Shown here: one piece after another, positions 33,027 to 41,188 of the stretch
Numbering within the stretch: position 1 is the first letter of the stretch
Layout: each line of letters opens with the position of its first letter
From: Bacillota bacterium
GTDB taxonomy: Bacteria; Bacillota; Bacilli; Paenibacillales; Paenibacillaceae
Length of the DNA stretch: 55,348 nt
Assembly: GCA_023433615.1 (NCBI GenBank)
Contig: JAEZCJ010000175.1
Coordinates: 1-55,348 of the forward strand
Reading direction: 5' to 3'
The notes under the pieces: generated by a model
The model's database searches: none
What the model saw: the letters and a program-made list of their open reading frames with translations, nothing else
Told to the model about the DNA's origin: nothing
Translations under genes and position numbers: made by a program

Positions 33027-33692
33027 TTATGACAGCTCTCGGAGCAGGTCCTCCGGCTGCAGCAGCTTCGGATAAGGAGACTCCGCATAGGTGTTATACC
33101 AGAATGCGTGCAGCGGCATCATTCCTGCGCTTGCAGCTCCTTCCAGCTCATTCGATCCGCCATCGCCGACGAAGACAGCTTCTTCCGGCTTAACGCCTAG
33201 CTGCGAACAACCGAGCTGATAGATTGCCGCATCAGGTTTCGCCATCGCTGCATCATAGGAGAAAATCACGCTGTCAAAGTAGGATGCGAGCTTGCTGCTC
33301 TGCCAGCCGCACACTTCTTCCTCCGTACAGTTGCTGATAAGTCCTAGCTGCAGACCGCGATCCTTCAGGTCTTGAAGCATCGCATACATGCGCGAATCGA
33401 TATGCTGAAACGGAAGTAACTTCTCCTGTATTCGCTCTTGGTGGAGTTGTTCAAGCGTCGCGTACGGGCAAGTCAGGTCATGGGCTGCCAGTATCTCATG
33501 AATAACGGCATGGAAGCTCGGGTAGTGTCCGCGCATCCGACGGTCCGATCGCAGCCCCCATTCTCGTTTGAAGACCTTATTTTCCATGCCAAGGAGGGCT
33601 TTATAATCGTAGTTGCGGTTCGATATTCGCTTCCCATCCACGAATTCGGTAATCAACGTTTCGAATAGGTCGAAGAATACGGCTCTTGCCAT
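33027..33692 (-). CDS. HAD family hydrolase
   Basis: A 221-residue HAD subfamily IA enzyme: VFFDLFETLI (motif I with D-x-F in place of D-x-D), LGLISNCTEEEV (motif II), AKPDAAIYQLG (motif III Lys) and AVFVGDGGSNELEGAASAGM (motif IV). The D-x-F motif I suggests a dehalogenase-like or non-standard nucleophile pattern. The start ATG 33692 follows AAGGGG. Most likely a phosphatase of unknown substrate. Confidence 0.85.
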   Translation of the reverse strand: MARAVFFDLFETLITEFVDGKRISNRNYDYKALLGMENKVFKREWGLRSDRRMRGHYPSFHAVIHEILAAHDLTCPYATLEQLHQERIQEKLLPFQHIDSRMYAMLQDLKDRGLQLGLISNCTEEEVCGWQSSKLASYFDSVIFSYDAAMAKPDAAIYQLGCSQLGVKPEEAVFVGDGGSNELEGAASAGMMPLHAFWYNTYAESPYPKLLQPEDLLRELS

Positions 33693-33712
33693 TTGCACGC
33701 CCCTTCCGCCAA

Positions 33713-33871
33713 TTAGGTGATCGCACCGTAAAGAACGATTGCGCCGAACGCCGCTAACGTTAGGCTCGACCCCGCATTGATCATCTTCAGATGCTTGGAT
33801 TGGATCATTCTCTTGAGCGTCGATACCGCGATGGAGAGGAACAGCCACCACAGCAAGAATAATAAATCCAC
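33713..33871 (-). CDS. Small membrane protein, 52 residues
   Basis: From a GTG at 33871 with TAGGAG just upstream the frame reads MDLLFLLWWLFLSIAVSTLK, then a soluble loop (RMIQSKHLKMINAGSS) and a second hydrophobic stretch (LTLAAFGAIVLYGAIT). Both helices and the RBS support a real small membrane protein. It is 20 bases ahead of the HAD gene. Family unknown. Confidence 0.6.
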   Translation of the reverse strand: MDLLFLLWWLFLSIAVSTLKRMIQSKHLKMINAGSSLTLAAFGAIVLYGAIT

Positions 33872-33906
33872 TCGGTCGCGCTCCTAGAATGATAGTTAAT
33901 CCTGCT

Positions 33907-34560
33907 TCACTTCTCCGCTTGCCATTCGAGGTAGAACCGTTCTAAGAAGCTTTCCATGGAAGCATGTCTGCTTGCAGCCAGCTGCTTGCCATAATCGGTA
34001 TTCATCCGGTCACGGAGCTTCAGCAGCTTCTCGTAAAAATGATTCACGGCTGTATTCGTGTCCTTGCGGTACTGTTCCGCCGTCATCGAGGACCGCGGAG
34101 GAATGTCCGGATCGTATAGAATATGTCCCTTGCTGCCGGCATACGCGAATGTTCGGGCAATCCCTATCGCTCCGATGGCATCCAATCGGTCTGCATCCTG
34201 TACGACCTTCCCTTCCAGCGTCTTCATCGGTTCGCCGTGTCCGCCACGAAACGACATTGTCGAGATGATCGATAGAATATGGTCTCGATCAATTTCATTC
34301 ACGCCATGATTATGCAACCAATCATGGATTTCGCGTAGACCGGTTTCACTGGATCCGACCACTTTCTCGTCAGCGAGATCGTGGAACAGCGCGGCGAGCG
34401 TGCATACGAATGGATCGGCCTGTTCATACGATGCGATGCGTTCTGCCATCTCGGTAACGCGGTGAATATGCCACCAGTCATGGCCCGAACCTTCGCCATA
34501 GAGTCTGTCGCGCACATATTCGCGTGCCTGCATGATCGTATTGTCGTTTGTCATGACCAT
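33907..34560 (-). CDS. HD domain phosphohydrolase
   Basis: A 217-residue protein: GHDWWHIHRVTEMAERIA (H of the HD motif), CTLAALFHDLADEK (H-D), GKVVQDADRLDAIGAIGIARTFAYAG (conserved D). This matches the family of Bacillus YedJ/HD-type proteins that hydrolyse nucleotides or phosphodiesters. Start ATG 34560 lies 9 bases after AAGGA; ATG 34554 is nearly as good. A plain HD enzyme of unknown substrate. Confidence 0.87.
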   Translation of the reverse strand: MVMTNDNTIMQAREYVRDRLYGEGSGHDWWHIHRVTEMAERIASYEQADPFVCTLAALFHDLADEKVVGSSETGLREIHDWLHNHGVNEIDRDHILSIISTMSFRGGHGEPMKTLEGKVVQDADRLDAIGAIGIARTFAYAGSKGHILYDPDIPPRSSMTAEQYRKDTNTAVNHFYEKLLKLRDRMNTDYGKQLAASRHASMESFLERFYLEWQAEK

Positions 34561-34603
34561 TAACCCCTGTCCTTTGTTAGCCATTCACGATCTGCCATGT
34601 TGT

Positions 34604-35041
34604 TCATAGCGACTTCACGAATCGATAGCCGTTCTTAGCGAAGCCATTCCGTTCGTAGAAGGCATGCGCCCGCACGCGTTCCGGCTTCATCCCGCTTGTG
34701 AGATACAGGCTGCTTGAGCCGTGCTGCTTCGCCCATCTCTCCACGAATCGGATTAATGCCCTGCCTAAGCCCTGTCCTTGACAATCACTCTTCACGACGA
34801 GGAGCGAGATTTGCGTCACAAGTCCGTCCCCTTCATAATAGTAGACTTCTCGAATGCCGATCATCCCTGCCACTATTCCTTCCAATTCTGCAACGAAAGT
34901 GTGGTAATCGGTCAGAGATTCGATCTTCTGCATCCGCTTCCGCATGTCTTCGGTCTTCGTCGGGTAACCGAGATCATCCATAAGTAGCGTGAGCGCTTCC
35001 GAATCAGTCGACCGGTAAGGCCGAATCGTAATCGTCGTCAT
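34604..35041 (-). CDS. GNAT family N-acetyltransferase
   Basis: A 145-residue minimal GNAT: TIRPYRSTDSEALTLLMDDL, VAGMIGIREVYYYEGDGLVTQISLLVVKSDCQGQGLGRALIRFVERW (motif A, Q-G-Q-G-L-G), LYLTSGMKPERVRAHAFYERNGF (motif B). RBS GGAGG. The start overlaps the stop of the upstream gene by 4 bases (ATGA), so they are coupled. Confidence 0.88.
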   Translation of the reverse strand: MTTITIRPYRSTDSEALTLLMDDLGYPTKTEDMRKRMQKIESLTDYHTFVAELEGIVAGMIGIREVYYYEGDGLVTQISLLVVKSDCQGQGLGRALIRFVERWAKQHGSSSLYLTSGMKPERVRAHAFYERNGFAKNGYRFVKSL

Positions 35042-35694
35042 CCTCGCTTGTTCCTCCAGACTCTCAACTTATAGAATAACCATGAGGTAATTATAGATTC
35101 CTTGCTCTTGTGACAGGCCACTTGATTGCGATACAGAAAATCGCTCGGTTCAACTTGAATCTGCGTCAATGGCTGCACGGATGTAGGACTCACCCACTCT
35201 GCGAAGTCGATGTATCCCTCCCCCGACTTGCGGAATGTCTGATCGGGTAAGAAGTAGACGGTTCCTGCCGTCCAGGGATTTCCCGCCCAGGTATCCCGTG
35301 TCAGCGAGAAGTAATAGTATCGTTTGGAGCCTTTTCCGATAAAACAGGCATTCCGAAAGTTCCCCTTCAGCTTGGACCTGTCGAATACAGCGTAGAATAC
35401 TGGCCATATGCCATCCTTAGTCGCAAAGACTGCTTCGACATACTCGCCGTTATATAGCGTTTGTCTTCTCGGCTCGAATCGTTGGATATCCATTCGGTTC
35501 GAGCCATGCAGAAGCACGGCATGACGCTGGGCGATATACTGGATAAGTCGGTGCTTCGAATACGGCCCCGCATAATGGATTGCAGACCCTCTGTTCAAGG
35601 CTTCGGCATATGCGGCCTCGAAAGCTTGCGCTTCGTCCTTCGTAAACTCCGGGATGTCACGCCGATAGAAGAAGCATCCCATGATGAATGCCAC
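35038..35694 (-). CDS. Possible ADP-ribosyltransferase-fold protein of unknown function
   Basis: The 218-residue protein contains AVLLHGSNRMDIQRFEPRRQ, then EAVFATKDGIWPVFYAVFDRS, RYYYFSLTRDTWAGN and FAEWVSPTSVQPLTQI with VEPSDF. The order HGS-F-E-P-R, aromatic Y-Y-F-S and E-W is suggestive of the His-Tyr-Glu arrangement of ART-type proteins, but I cannot place it in a family with certainty. No signal peptide. GTG start at 35694 behind GAGAGGGAC; the frame extends further upstream without a better RBS. Overlaps the next GNAT gene by 4 bases. Confidence 0.55.
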   Translation of the reverse strand: MAFIMGCFFYRRDIPEFTKDEAQAFEAAYAEALNRGSAIHYAGPYSKHRLIQYIAQRHAVLLHGSNRMDIQRFEPRRQTLYNGEYVEAVFATKDGIWPVFYAVFDRSKLKGNFRNACFIGKGSKRYYYFSLTRDTWAGNPWTAGTVYFLPDQTFRKSGEGYIDFAEWVSPTSVQPLTQIQVEPSDFLYRNQVACHKSKESIITSWLFYKLRVWRNKRG

Positions 35695-35734
35695 GATTGT
35701 CCCTCTCAAATTCACGGATCTCACTCCATCAATG

Positions 35735-36271
35735 TCAATTGCTCGCGTGCGGTAACGGTTTATAGTAAATGACTGTCCCGTCGAGGCTGCCACTCGAGGA
35801 TCTGGCGTAGCCGGGAATATGACCTGCCATGATGTAGCCTAGTTTCTTATAGAGTGCATTAGAAGGGTCGCTTTCTCTTGTGTCTAGGACGATTAGACTG
35901 CGCCCCTCGTTCTTGCAAGCTTCTTCTGCCACTCCCATCAACCGCTCTCCGATGCCTCTTCTCCTGTAGTCCGGGTGAACCATTAGTTTGGCCACCTCAG
36001 CACGATGAACGGCATTCGCTTTCGCCGCCAGATGCACTTGTACGGAACCGACCAACTGACCGTCGATCATGGCCGTCCATAGCAGAACGTCTTCAACGTG
36101 AACGTGCGACCAGTAGGCATTGGCTGCTTCAGTGGTTAGCGGCGCTAGAAAACCGATCGAAGCTCCCTCATCCACTACGTCTACCAATAGTCCGCTAAGC
36201 GCCCGCAGGATCGGTTCGTCGAGCTTCGAGAGTCGATGAATCGCAATCGCGCCATTCTTCATCCATTCCAT
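35735..36271 (-). CDS. GNAT family N-acetyltransferase
   Basis: A 178-residue protein: AIHRLSKLDEPILRALSGLLV, VGSVQVHLAAKANAVHRAEVAKLMVHPDYRRRGIGERLMGVAEE (motif A, R-R-R-G-I-G), LIVLDTRESDPSNALYKKLGYIMAGHIPGYA (motif B). This is the type related to acetyltransferases that modify amino-glycoside-like or peptide substrates, but no substrate is certain. The start overlaps the YfiT-like gene by 13 bases. Confidence 0.87.
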   Translation of the reverse strand: MEWMKNGAIAIHRLSKLDEPILRALSGLLVDVVDEGASIGFLAPLTTEAANAYWSHVHVEDVLLWTAMIDGQLVGSVQVHLAAKANAVHRAEVAKLMVHPDYRRRGIGERLMGVAEEACKNEGRSLIVLDTRESDPSNALYKKLGYIMAGHIPGYARSSSGSLDGTVIYYKPLPHASN

Positions 36272-36789
36272 CCCTTCCGCTGCAGCAAAGCGCTGATCTG
36301 AGCCATATGATGCTGATTATGCCATACGAATCGCTGAAGCGCCGTGTCAATCGTGATGACGCCTAACGCTTGCGTCTGTAAGGGACGCGCATACTGATGC
36401 GGTTCTAGATGCTGCAGCAGGATCGATAGCCGTTGATGAAGCTTCTCCAACAGGAGGAGAGAATTCTCGATCGGAAGCTCCTTGTAATCCCGTTGCTCAG
36501 CCCATAGATCTTCACGATACGAGCTCGCCAACGGCGATTCCTCGTTTAGTGCTCGCTTCAATCGAAGATAAGCGTTCATGTCGTTATCGGCAAGATGATG
36601 AACGATCTGCCTGATCGACCACCCCTCTTGTCTGTACGGGGTATCCAATTGTTCGTGGTCCAAACGCTGAACCATGCTTCGCAGCGTACTCGCCAGTTCG
36701 CTGATCTGCGTTCTCGTTCTCGCTCGATTTTCGTGCGAAGGATGTTCGATAGGGATGAACGCGCCGAGAGGAAATCGTAGAGGATCCAT
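36259..36789 (-). CDS. YfiT/BstA-like DinB-fold metal-dependent protein
   Basis: A 176-residue protein of the YfiT type: begins LRFPLGAFIPIEHPSHENRA, then DTPYRQEGWSIRQIVHHLADNDMNAYLRLKRAL (first His pair), LWAEQRDYKELP, and RFVWHNQHHMAQISALL at the end (H-x3-H metal site). YfiT and BstA proteins are nickel- or zinc-binding thiol-dependent hydrolases or bacillithiol transferases. RBS GGAGGAAATC. Paralogue at 51467. Confidence 0.85.
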   Translation of the reverse strand: MDPLRFPLGAFIPIEHPSHENRARTRTQISELASTLRSMVQRLDHEQLDTPYRQEGWSIRQIVHHLADNDMNAYLRLKRALNEESPLASSYREDLWAEQRDYKELPIENSLLLLEKLHQRLSILLQHLEPHQYARPLQTQALGVITIDTALQRFVWHNQHHMAQISALLQRKGWNG

Positions 36790-36790
36790 G

Positions 36791-37483
36791 CTAGATTTCC
36801 TCCGATTGCCGAATGATCTGCGCCGCCTCATCTAAATTGCCGCATATGTAATTCGGTTCAATGTCATCCGGCTGCCGCTTGTTCAGTCGGTTCAGCCAGA
36901 TCGTCTGCATGCCGACGGAACTAGCTCCGAATACGTCGCTAGTAATGGAGTCGCCGATATGGATGACTTCGTCCGTGTTGAGGTTATATCTACGCAACGC
37001 TTCGATGAACATCTCCGGCCTCGGCTTGTATGCGCGGACAGTCTCGCTCGTGATGATTCCTTGGACTTCAATGCCGTGATGGCGTACAGCGTTCGTCACG
37101 TCTTCGGTGTCGATGTTCGAGAGGATGTATGCGGGTATCGATCGGAATTGCTGGAGGAAAGGCAGCGTATCCTCATAGAGTCGAGGATGCATCCAATGGT
37201 CGAACTGGATCTGGATGAGATCATGCGCCGCACAGTTCGATCCGTAATGCGCAATCGTCTCAGCTAGGGACAAGATCGCCAGTTCTCGCTGCGTCTTGAA
37301 CCCGTCGCCATTGCAGTCGCGGAACATGCGTGATATGCTGCCCCACCAATATCGTCCGATATCGCTCGTGTCACAAGTTGCTGTTGCCGTTGCTCGAACC
37401 TGCTCGTAGATGGCTGGCAAGACATCGTCGTCTTCATGCACCAACGTACCGTAGAAATCCAGAAAAATCGCCTTGACCGGCAT
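36791..37483 (-). CDS. HAD family hydrolase
   Basis: A 230-residue HAD phosphatase: AIFLDFYGTLV (motif I), PAYILSNIDTEDVTNAVRHHG (motif II), RAYKPRPEMFIEAL (motif III Lys), VIHIGDSITSDVFGASSVGM (motif IV D-S-x-x-x-D). A typical subfamily I enzyme of unknown substrate. RBS GAGGAG. Spacing to both neighbours is short (1 and 20 bases), so it is in an operon. Confidence 0.88.
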   Translation of the reverse strand: MPVKAIFLDFYGTLVHEDDDVLPAIYEQVRATATATCDTSDIGRYWWGSISRMFRDCNGDGFKTQRELAILSLAETIAHYGSNCAAHDLIQIQFDHWMHPRLYEDTLPFLQQFRSIPAYILSNIDTEDVTNAVRHHGIEVQGIITSETVRAYKPRPEMFIEALRRYNLNTDEVIHIGDSITSDVFGASSVGMQTIWLNRLNKRQPDDIEPNYICGNLDEAAQIIRQSEEI

Positions 37484-37503
37484 TCGATCAACTCCTCAGA
37501 CCT

Positions 37504-38082
37504 TTACTTGGAAAGATAGCCGCGCTCGACCGCGTCCGCGATGATCGATTGCGCATATTCCCATAATACAGTCGACCCTTCGCTTATCTCTTCATTCCTT
37601 CTGAGTACTTGTTCCTGCGTAATGCCATACTTCTGCCAGGTATCGCCTCGGTTATGGCGGTTATGGATGAGCGGCTGCAGGCGATCGAGCGCTGAAGCGA
37701 ACTTCGCCTCTTTCGTGCCGCGCTCCTCGTACTCTTGCCATAAGTCCATCAATTCCTGTGCTTGCGCCTGCGACAGCATGCCGAAGATCCGATTGGCCGC
37801 ACGGAGCTCCCGCTCGTATTTATCTTGGTAGCCAACCGTGTCATAGGCAAAAGTATCGCCCGCGTCGATCTCGACCAGGTCGTGAACGAGCAGCATTTTG
37901 AATACTTTGAGAAGATCGACTTCTTGGTTCGCATGCGGATGCAGGATAAGGGCCATCATCGCGAGGTGCCAAGTATGCTCAGCGTCGTTCTCAAGGCGAT
38001 CGCCGTGCATGATTTTCGTTTTCCTATGGATGGTCTTCAGCTTGTCGATCTCGATGATGAATTTCATTTGGTCTTCCAGCAT
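37504..38082 (-). CDS. HD domain protein, YfbR-like 5'-nucleotidase
   Basis: A 192-residue protein: KLKTIHRKTKIMHGDRLENDAEHTWHLAMMALIL, LLVHDLVEIDAGDTFAYD (H-D motif), AKFASALDRLQPLIHN (conserved D). This closely follows the pattern of YfbR-like dNMP phosphatases. It starts with ATG behind AAGGAGCACG. Together with the NUDIX and HAD genes it would act in cleaning the nucleotide pool. Confidence 0.88.
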   Translation of the reverse strand: MLEDQMKFIIEIDKLKTIHRKTKIMHGDRLENDAEHTWHLAMMALILHPHANQEVDLLKVFKMLLVHDLVEIDAGDTFAYDTVGYQDKYERELRAANRIFGMLSQAQAQELMDLWQEYEERGTKEAKFASALDRLQPLIHNRHNRGDTWQKYGITQEQVLRRNEEISEGSTVLWEYAQSIIADAVERGYLSK

Positions 38083-38100
38083 TGTCGTGCTCCTTCGTGT

Positions 38101-38256
38101 TTACTGAGGGGGGGATGAGCGTTCATTATGAATTCGATCCTGCTCCAACGCGCGGTTAACCATTTCTCGTGTATAGTCACGACGCGGCAGTCGCGTTAGG
38201 ATCATGATCTGAAGGACTATAACAACGATAAGCAATAGGAAAATCATGGTTAACAT
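38101..38256 (-). CDS. Small membrane protein, 51 residues
   Basis: Reads MLTMIFLLLIVVIVLQIMIL (one membrane helix) followed by a basic segment TRLPRRDYTREMVNRALEQD and a proline-ending tail SSPPQ. RBS AGAGGGTG precedes the ATG at 38256. Sits between the HD gene and the VOC gene on the same strand. Function unknown. Confidence 0.55.
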   Translation of the reverse strand: MLTMIFLLLIVVIVLQIMILTRLPRRDYTREMVNRALEQDRIHNERSSPPQ

Positions 38257-38294
38257 ACGCGTTCACCCTCTAATGACAGTTGGTAAGGCTTGAC

Positions 38295-38663
38295 TTACGT
38301 CTTGTAATCGTAGAACACGAGCCTGTTGCCGAAGGGGTCGGATACCGATACTTCTCTCATATCCCATGGCTGTACCTCGATGCCGGGCTTGGCGTATTTA
38401 TACGATTGAGCAGTTAAGTTCCTATGAAAATCGTCCAACTCGCTGTTATGGATCCGTATGGCGGAGCCTGGGGTGCAGTCCCCATGGTGTTCGGATAGAT
38501 GAAGTTTCACTTGACCCAGAGATACCTGCATATACAACGGAAAATCAACCTCAAAACGATGTTCCCAGTCTACCTGGAAGCCTAAGTATTCCACGTAGAA
38601 CTCCCTCGCTTTGGCTTCGTCGAAGATTCTAAGGATCGGTATAATCTCAGTGAGCAATTTCAT
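38295..38663 (-). CDS. VOC/glyoxalase superfamily protein
   Basis: A 122-residue protein: IIPILRIFDEAKAREFYVEYLGFQVDWEHRFE (first beta-alpha-beta), LYMQVSLGQVKLHLSEHHGD, and VSVSDPFGNRLVFYD (last strand). The family includes glyoxalases and bleomycin-resistance proteins. ATG 38663 lies very close to its GGAGGG site; the TTG two codons later (38657) is better spaced and may be the real start. It overlaps the GNAT gene by 17 bases. Confidence 0.85.
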   Translation of the reverse strand: MKLLTEIIPILRIFDEAKAREFYVEYLGFQVDWEHRFEVDFPLYMQVSLGQVKLHLSEHHGDCTPGSAIRIHNSELDDFHRNLTAQSYKYAKPGIEVQPWDMREVSVSDPFGNRLVFYDYKT

Positions 38664-39234
38664 TCCCTCCATTCGTAAGATAGACCTCTAATCGCGATCG
38701 AACTTCCGGCCACTCGCGATCAATGATGCTGTATACGACATAATCGAGCCCATGATATTTACGCCGAAGAATGCCTTCTCGAACTGCCCCCAACTTCTCG
38801 ATTGCACGTTGCGAGCGGAAGTTATCGGTTGTCGTTATGATCTCTACTCTGCAGACTTGCAGCGATTCGAATGCATAACGCAGCATTAGCGATTTCGCTT
38901 CAGCATTCATGCCTGTTCCCCATACTTTCGGGTTGTACCAAGTCGATCCGATGTTCATATTGCGATTCTCCTGCGATATCCTTAAGAACCGCGTAGACCC
39001 TACGAATTGTTGTAACGCCTTATCATATACCGCATACGGGTATTGTTCATACCTGCTGCGCGCTTCGAGTGCACGATGCACGAAGCTGCTCATGTCGTCC
39101 ATGGACCGGATCGCAATCGGGTAGTTGCTCCATATTTCCGGAGATTGAGCACTGGCGAACAACATGGGAATATGTTCGGTCCCCAGCGGTACTAGCTTGA
39201 CCCGCCCTCCTTCCAACTCGGTAAACGTATACAT
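38647..39234 (-). CDS. GNAT family N-acetyltransferase (RimJ/RimL-like)
   Basis: A 195-residue protein: VKLVPLGTEHIPMLFASAQSPEIWSNYP, FVGSTRFLRIS (beta 4), MNIGSTWYNPKVWGTGMNAEAKSLMLRYAFES (motif A, W-G-T-G-M-N) and RVEIITTTDNFRSQRAIEKLGAVREGILRRKYHGLDYVVYSI (motif B). Typical RimL-type N-acetyltransferase. Start ATG 39234 follows GGAGATTGATTGC; longer start codons without RBS exist. Confidence 0.88.
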   Translation of the reverse strand: MYTFTELEGGRVKLVPLGTEHIPMLFASAQSPEIWSNYPIAIRSMDDMSSFVHRALEARSRYEQYPYAVYDKALQQFVGSTRFLRISQENRNMNIGSTWYNPKVWGTGMNAEAKSLMLRYAFESLQVCRVEIITTTDNFRSQRAIEKLGAVREGILRRKYHGLDYVVYSIIDREWPEVRSRLEVYLTNGGNEIAH

Positions 39235-39583
39235 GCAATCAATCTCCATTCCCATCGGTTTCGAGCTTAATCCAGAAGCGATGAATGACGTTGCCGTCCC
39301 TGGTAGAACCGCAACAAGGAGTCCTTCCATTGAATCGATGGTCTAACGAGCGATAGCTGCGGCACGATTAATTCACGCTCCTTACTTCATCGGTACAAAG
39401 AAATCCGCCGGAGCGCACTTTGGCATTGGACTGAACGTCATGACGATTCAAGGGTAATTTCCTCCAATGCGATTAGTCGCTTCATTCGCCTACAAGCATG
39501 AATGCCAGCTAATTCCGTGTGCCCACGTAATAAATAATCCCACCTTCGGTCATTAACCTATGGGCGGGTTGCTTGGAGCGCTC
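39235..39583. other. Intergenic region with palindromes and a 27-codon ORF
   Basis: This 349-base gap separates two minus-strand genes. It holds the terminator of the DinB gene (39529-39568), the small palindromes GCGACTAATCGC and CGTCATGACG, and a 27-codon reading frame (39368-39451, minus, TTG start behind GGAGGAAATTACCC, starting MNRHDVQSNAKVRSGG). I do not know whether the frame is translated. Nothing else recognisable. Confidence 0.35.
39529..39568 (-). terminator. Terminator after the DinB gene at 39584
   Basis: Minus strand CCCGCC...GGTGGG (outer arms) encloses a second GGT-TAATG-ACC hairpin and is followed by ATTATTTATT. It begins 16 bases after the stop codon at 39584. Confidence 0.55.
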
Positions 39584-40066
39584 TCAGTCGTGGTCCGATC
39601 GCACGGAATTTACGGATAATTTATTCTCGATCTGCGCTTTATGCTGTTCGTCATGATGGGTGAAAATCTCGATGTAGCTATCCATGGAATATTTGCGTTT
39701 GAAGCCGCCGATCGTGAATCGAATCCGACTATCATACTTCTTGGATAATTCCTCTATCAGTTCCGATCTAGTCCGAACGAATGCATCGATTAATTCTGAA
39801 GCGTTATTGAAGTCCTTGGCCAACTCTATTGCTTTCTGGTTATGTTCTTCTATGTCGACGAACGCGGGCAGGTTAGCCCCATGCGCCATCCCGCGCACCA
39901 TGACGTCGATGCTGAAGCGGTCCCAGTTCCAGAGGTGGCACACGAGTTCCTTCAACGACCATTTGCCAGGGGCGATGGGCTGCTGCCAGACGCTCTCCTC
40001 CAGACTCCGAAGACCCTCGATATAAGGGATGAACGCTCGGAATTCCTGAATCGCTTGACTAGTCAT
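39584..40066 (-). CDS. DinB superfamily protein (ClbS/DfsB-like)
   Basis: A 160-residue helical-bundle protein: PGKWSLKELVCHLWNWDRFSIDVM (K-W-S-x-K-E-x-x-x-H, the first metal His), IEEHNQKAIELAKDFNNASELIDAFVRTRSELI and MDSYIEIFTHHDEQHKAQIE (final H-x-x-x-H). Such proteins bind a metal and act on toxic small molecules. RBS GGAGG. Promoter at 40114. Confidence 0.82.
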   Translation of the reverse strand: MTSQAIQEFRAFIPYIEGLRSLEESVWQQPIAPGKWSLKELVCHLWNWDRFSIDVMVRGMAHGANLPAFVDIEEHNQKAIELAKDFNNASELIDAFVRTRSELIEELSKKYDSRIRFTIGGFKRKYSMDSYIEIFTHHDEQHKAQIENKLSVNSVRSDHD

Positions 40067-40113
40067 TCATCTGAACCTCCAATAATGTAATACTTCCTGC
40101 TGTCTTCGTCTTT

Positions 40114-40142
40114 ATCGTATGGATATTGCCGACTTTAGTCAA
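40114..40142 (-). promoter_or_regulatory. Promoter of the DinB gene at 40066
   Basis: Minus strand TTGACT and TACGAT are separated by 17 bases, 48 bases ahead of the ATG at 40066. The region 40143-40227 upstream holds only a short ACTGG-AGGG-CCAGT hairpin. Confidence 0.55.
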
Positions 40143-40227
40143 CACGACGATTCGAGTATTCTACATATCGGGAGCACTGGCCCTCCAGTCAAATTCCTGC
40201 CTCCAACTGGATGCTCGGTTCGGGATC

Positions 40228-40671
40228 TCATCTGACAATGTCGTTGCCTAGCATGACTCTCCCGTTCAATAGGCAACGAAATCGCTCTACGCCGGGATAT
40301 TTTTCGCCTAGGCTAGTTATTTGGAATCCCAATCTTCTATAGAAATCCACGGCTGCAATGTCCGTCTCAGCTTCGAGAATCGGGATGTTGTAGTGTCGCA
40401 TCAAGTGATCGATCAACTTGGTTCCCAAGCCTTGGCGTTGGTATTGCGGCTTAATGGCGATGTGGAGCAAGATGGCTTGGTCGGGATACGGTCTCCATAG
40501 TCCGGCTGCTCCCACAAGTTCGTCCTGCTGCACGATACCAGAGAGCAGACGATCGGGGTCATCGTCATACTGCTGCAATTCGGCTAATACCTTGCTATGA
40601 TCTCCGCATACACATAGCCTGAGCAGTTCTAGTATGCTCGTCCCGTAAGTGGATATTGCCGCGTCAATCAT
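40228..40671 (-). CDS. GNAT family N-acetyltransferase
   Basis: A 147-residue protein: LVGAAGLWRPYPDQAILLHIAIKPQYQRQGLGTKLIDHLMRHY (motif A, Q-R-Q-G-L-G), ILEAETDIAAVDFYRRLGFQITSLGEKYPGVERF (motif B). Start overlaps the NUDIX stop by 4 bases (ATGA), so the pair is translationally coupled. Substrate unknown. Confidence 0.87.
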   Translation of the reverse strand: MIDAAISTYGTSILELLRLCVCGDHSKVLAELQQYDDDPDRLLSGIVQQDELVGAAGLWRPYPDQAILLHIAIKPQYQRQGLGTKLIDHLMRHYNIPILEAETDIAAVDFYRRLGFQITSLGEKYPGVERFRCLLNGRVMLGNDIVR

Positions 40672-41129
40672 GATGGATTCCTCGATCGAAGCAGTTCCGC
40701 TACTACTGGTATAACCGGAGGACTAATCGCTGCAGGCAGTTGATCAATCGAATAGAAGCGTGCATCTATACCTTCTTCGACATCCACATGAATCACTCCA
40801 TGGTACTCATCGGTCATAAATACGATATCCACGTTGTATACTTCGTCGCCGTTCGGATACTGATAATAGAGCTCCTCACCCGAGAATACCCCGAACAGTC
40901 GCAGGTCCCTTACGTGTAATCCGGTCTCTTCGTAGACTTCTCTCGCCGCGGTAATCTCCGCTTGTTCGCCAAGTTCCATCGCGCCGCCCGGAAAACACCA
41001 ACAATCGTTATCCGTCCGATGGAGCATGAGCACTTGCCCCTCTGGGTTCATAATGATGACGCTTGCCCCGCACTGCATAACAGGACGACTGCCAACCATT
41101 TTTCGAAGTTCTCGTATGTATGCCTTCAT
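40668..41129 (-). CDS. NUDIX hydrolase
   Basis: A 153-residue protein: CGASVIIMNPEGQVLMLHRTDNDCWCFPGG and the Nudix box GAMELGEQAEITAAREVYEE with T-G-L following. The same layout (S-G-E-E-L-Y, then P-x-G-D-E-V-Y-N-V) occurs in the NUDIX gene at 30704, so the two are paralogues. RBS GGAGTGAGG. Possible role is pyrophosphate hydrolysis of nucleotides. Confidence 0.88.
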   Translation of the reverse strand: MKAYIRELRKMVGSRPVMQCGASVIIMNPEGQVLMLHRTDNDCWCFPGGAMELGEQAEITAAREVYEETGLHVRDLRLFGVFSGEELYYQYPNGDEVYNVDIVFMTDEYHGVIHVDVEEGIDARFYSIDQLPAAISPPVIPVVAELLRSRNPS

Positions 41130-41188
41130 GTTCCTCACTCCATTCACCTTAGGATCTATTGGCATAGGACTATCGTTTCCCTCCCCAT

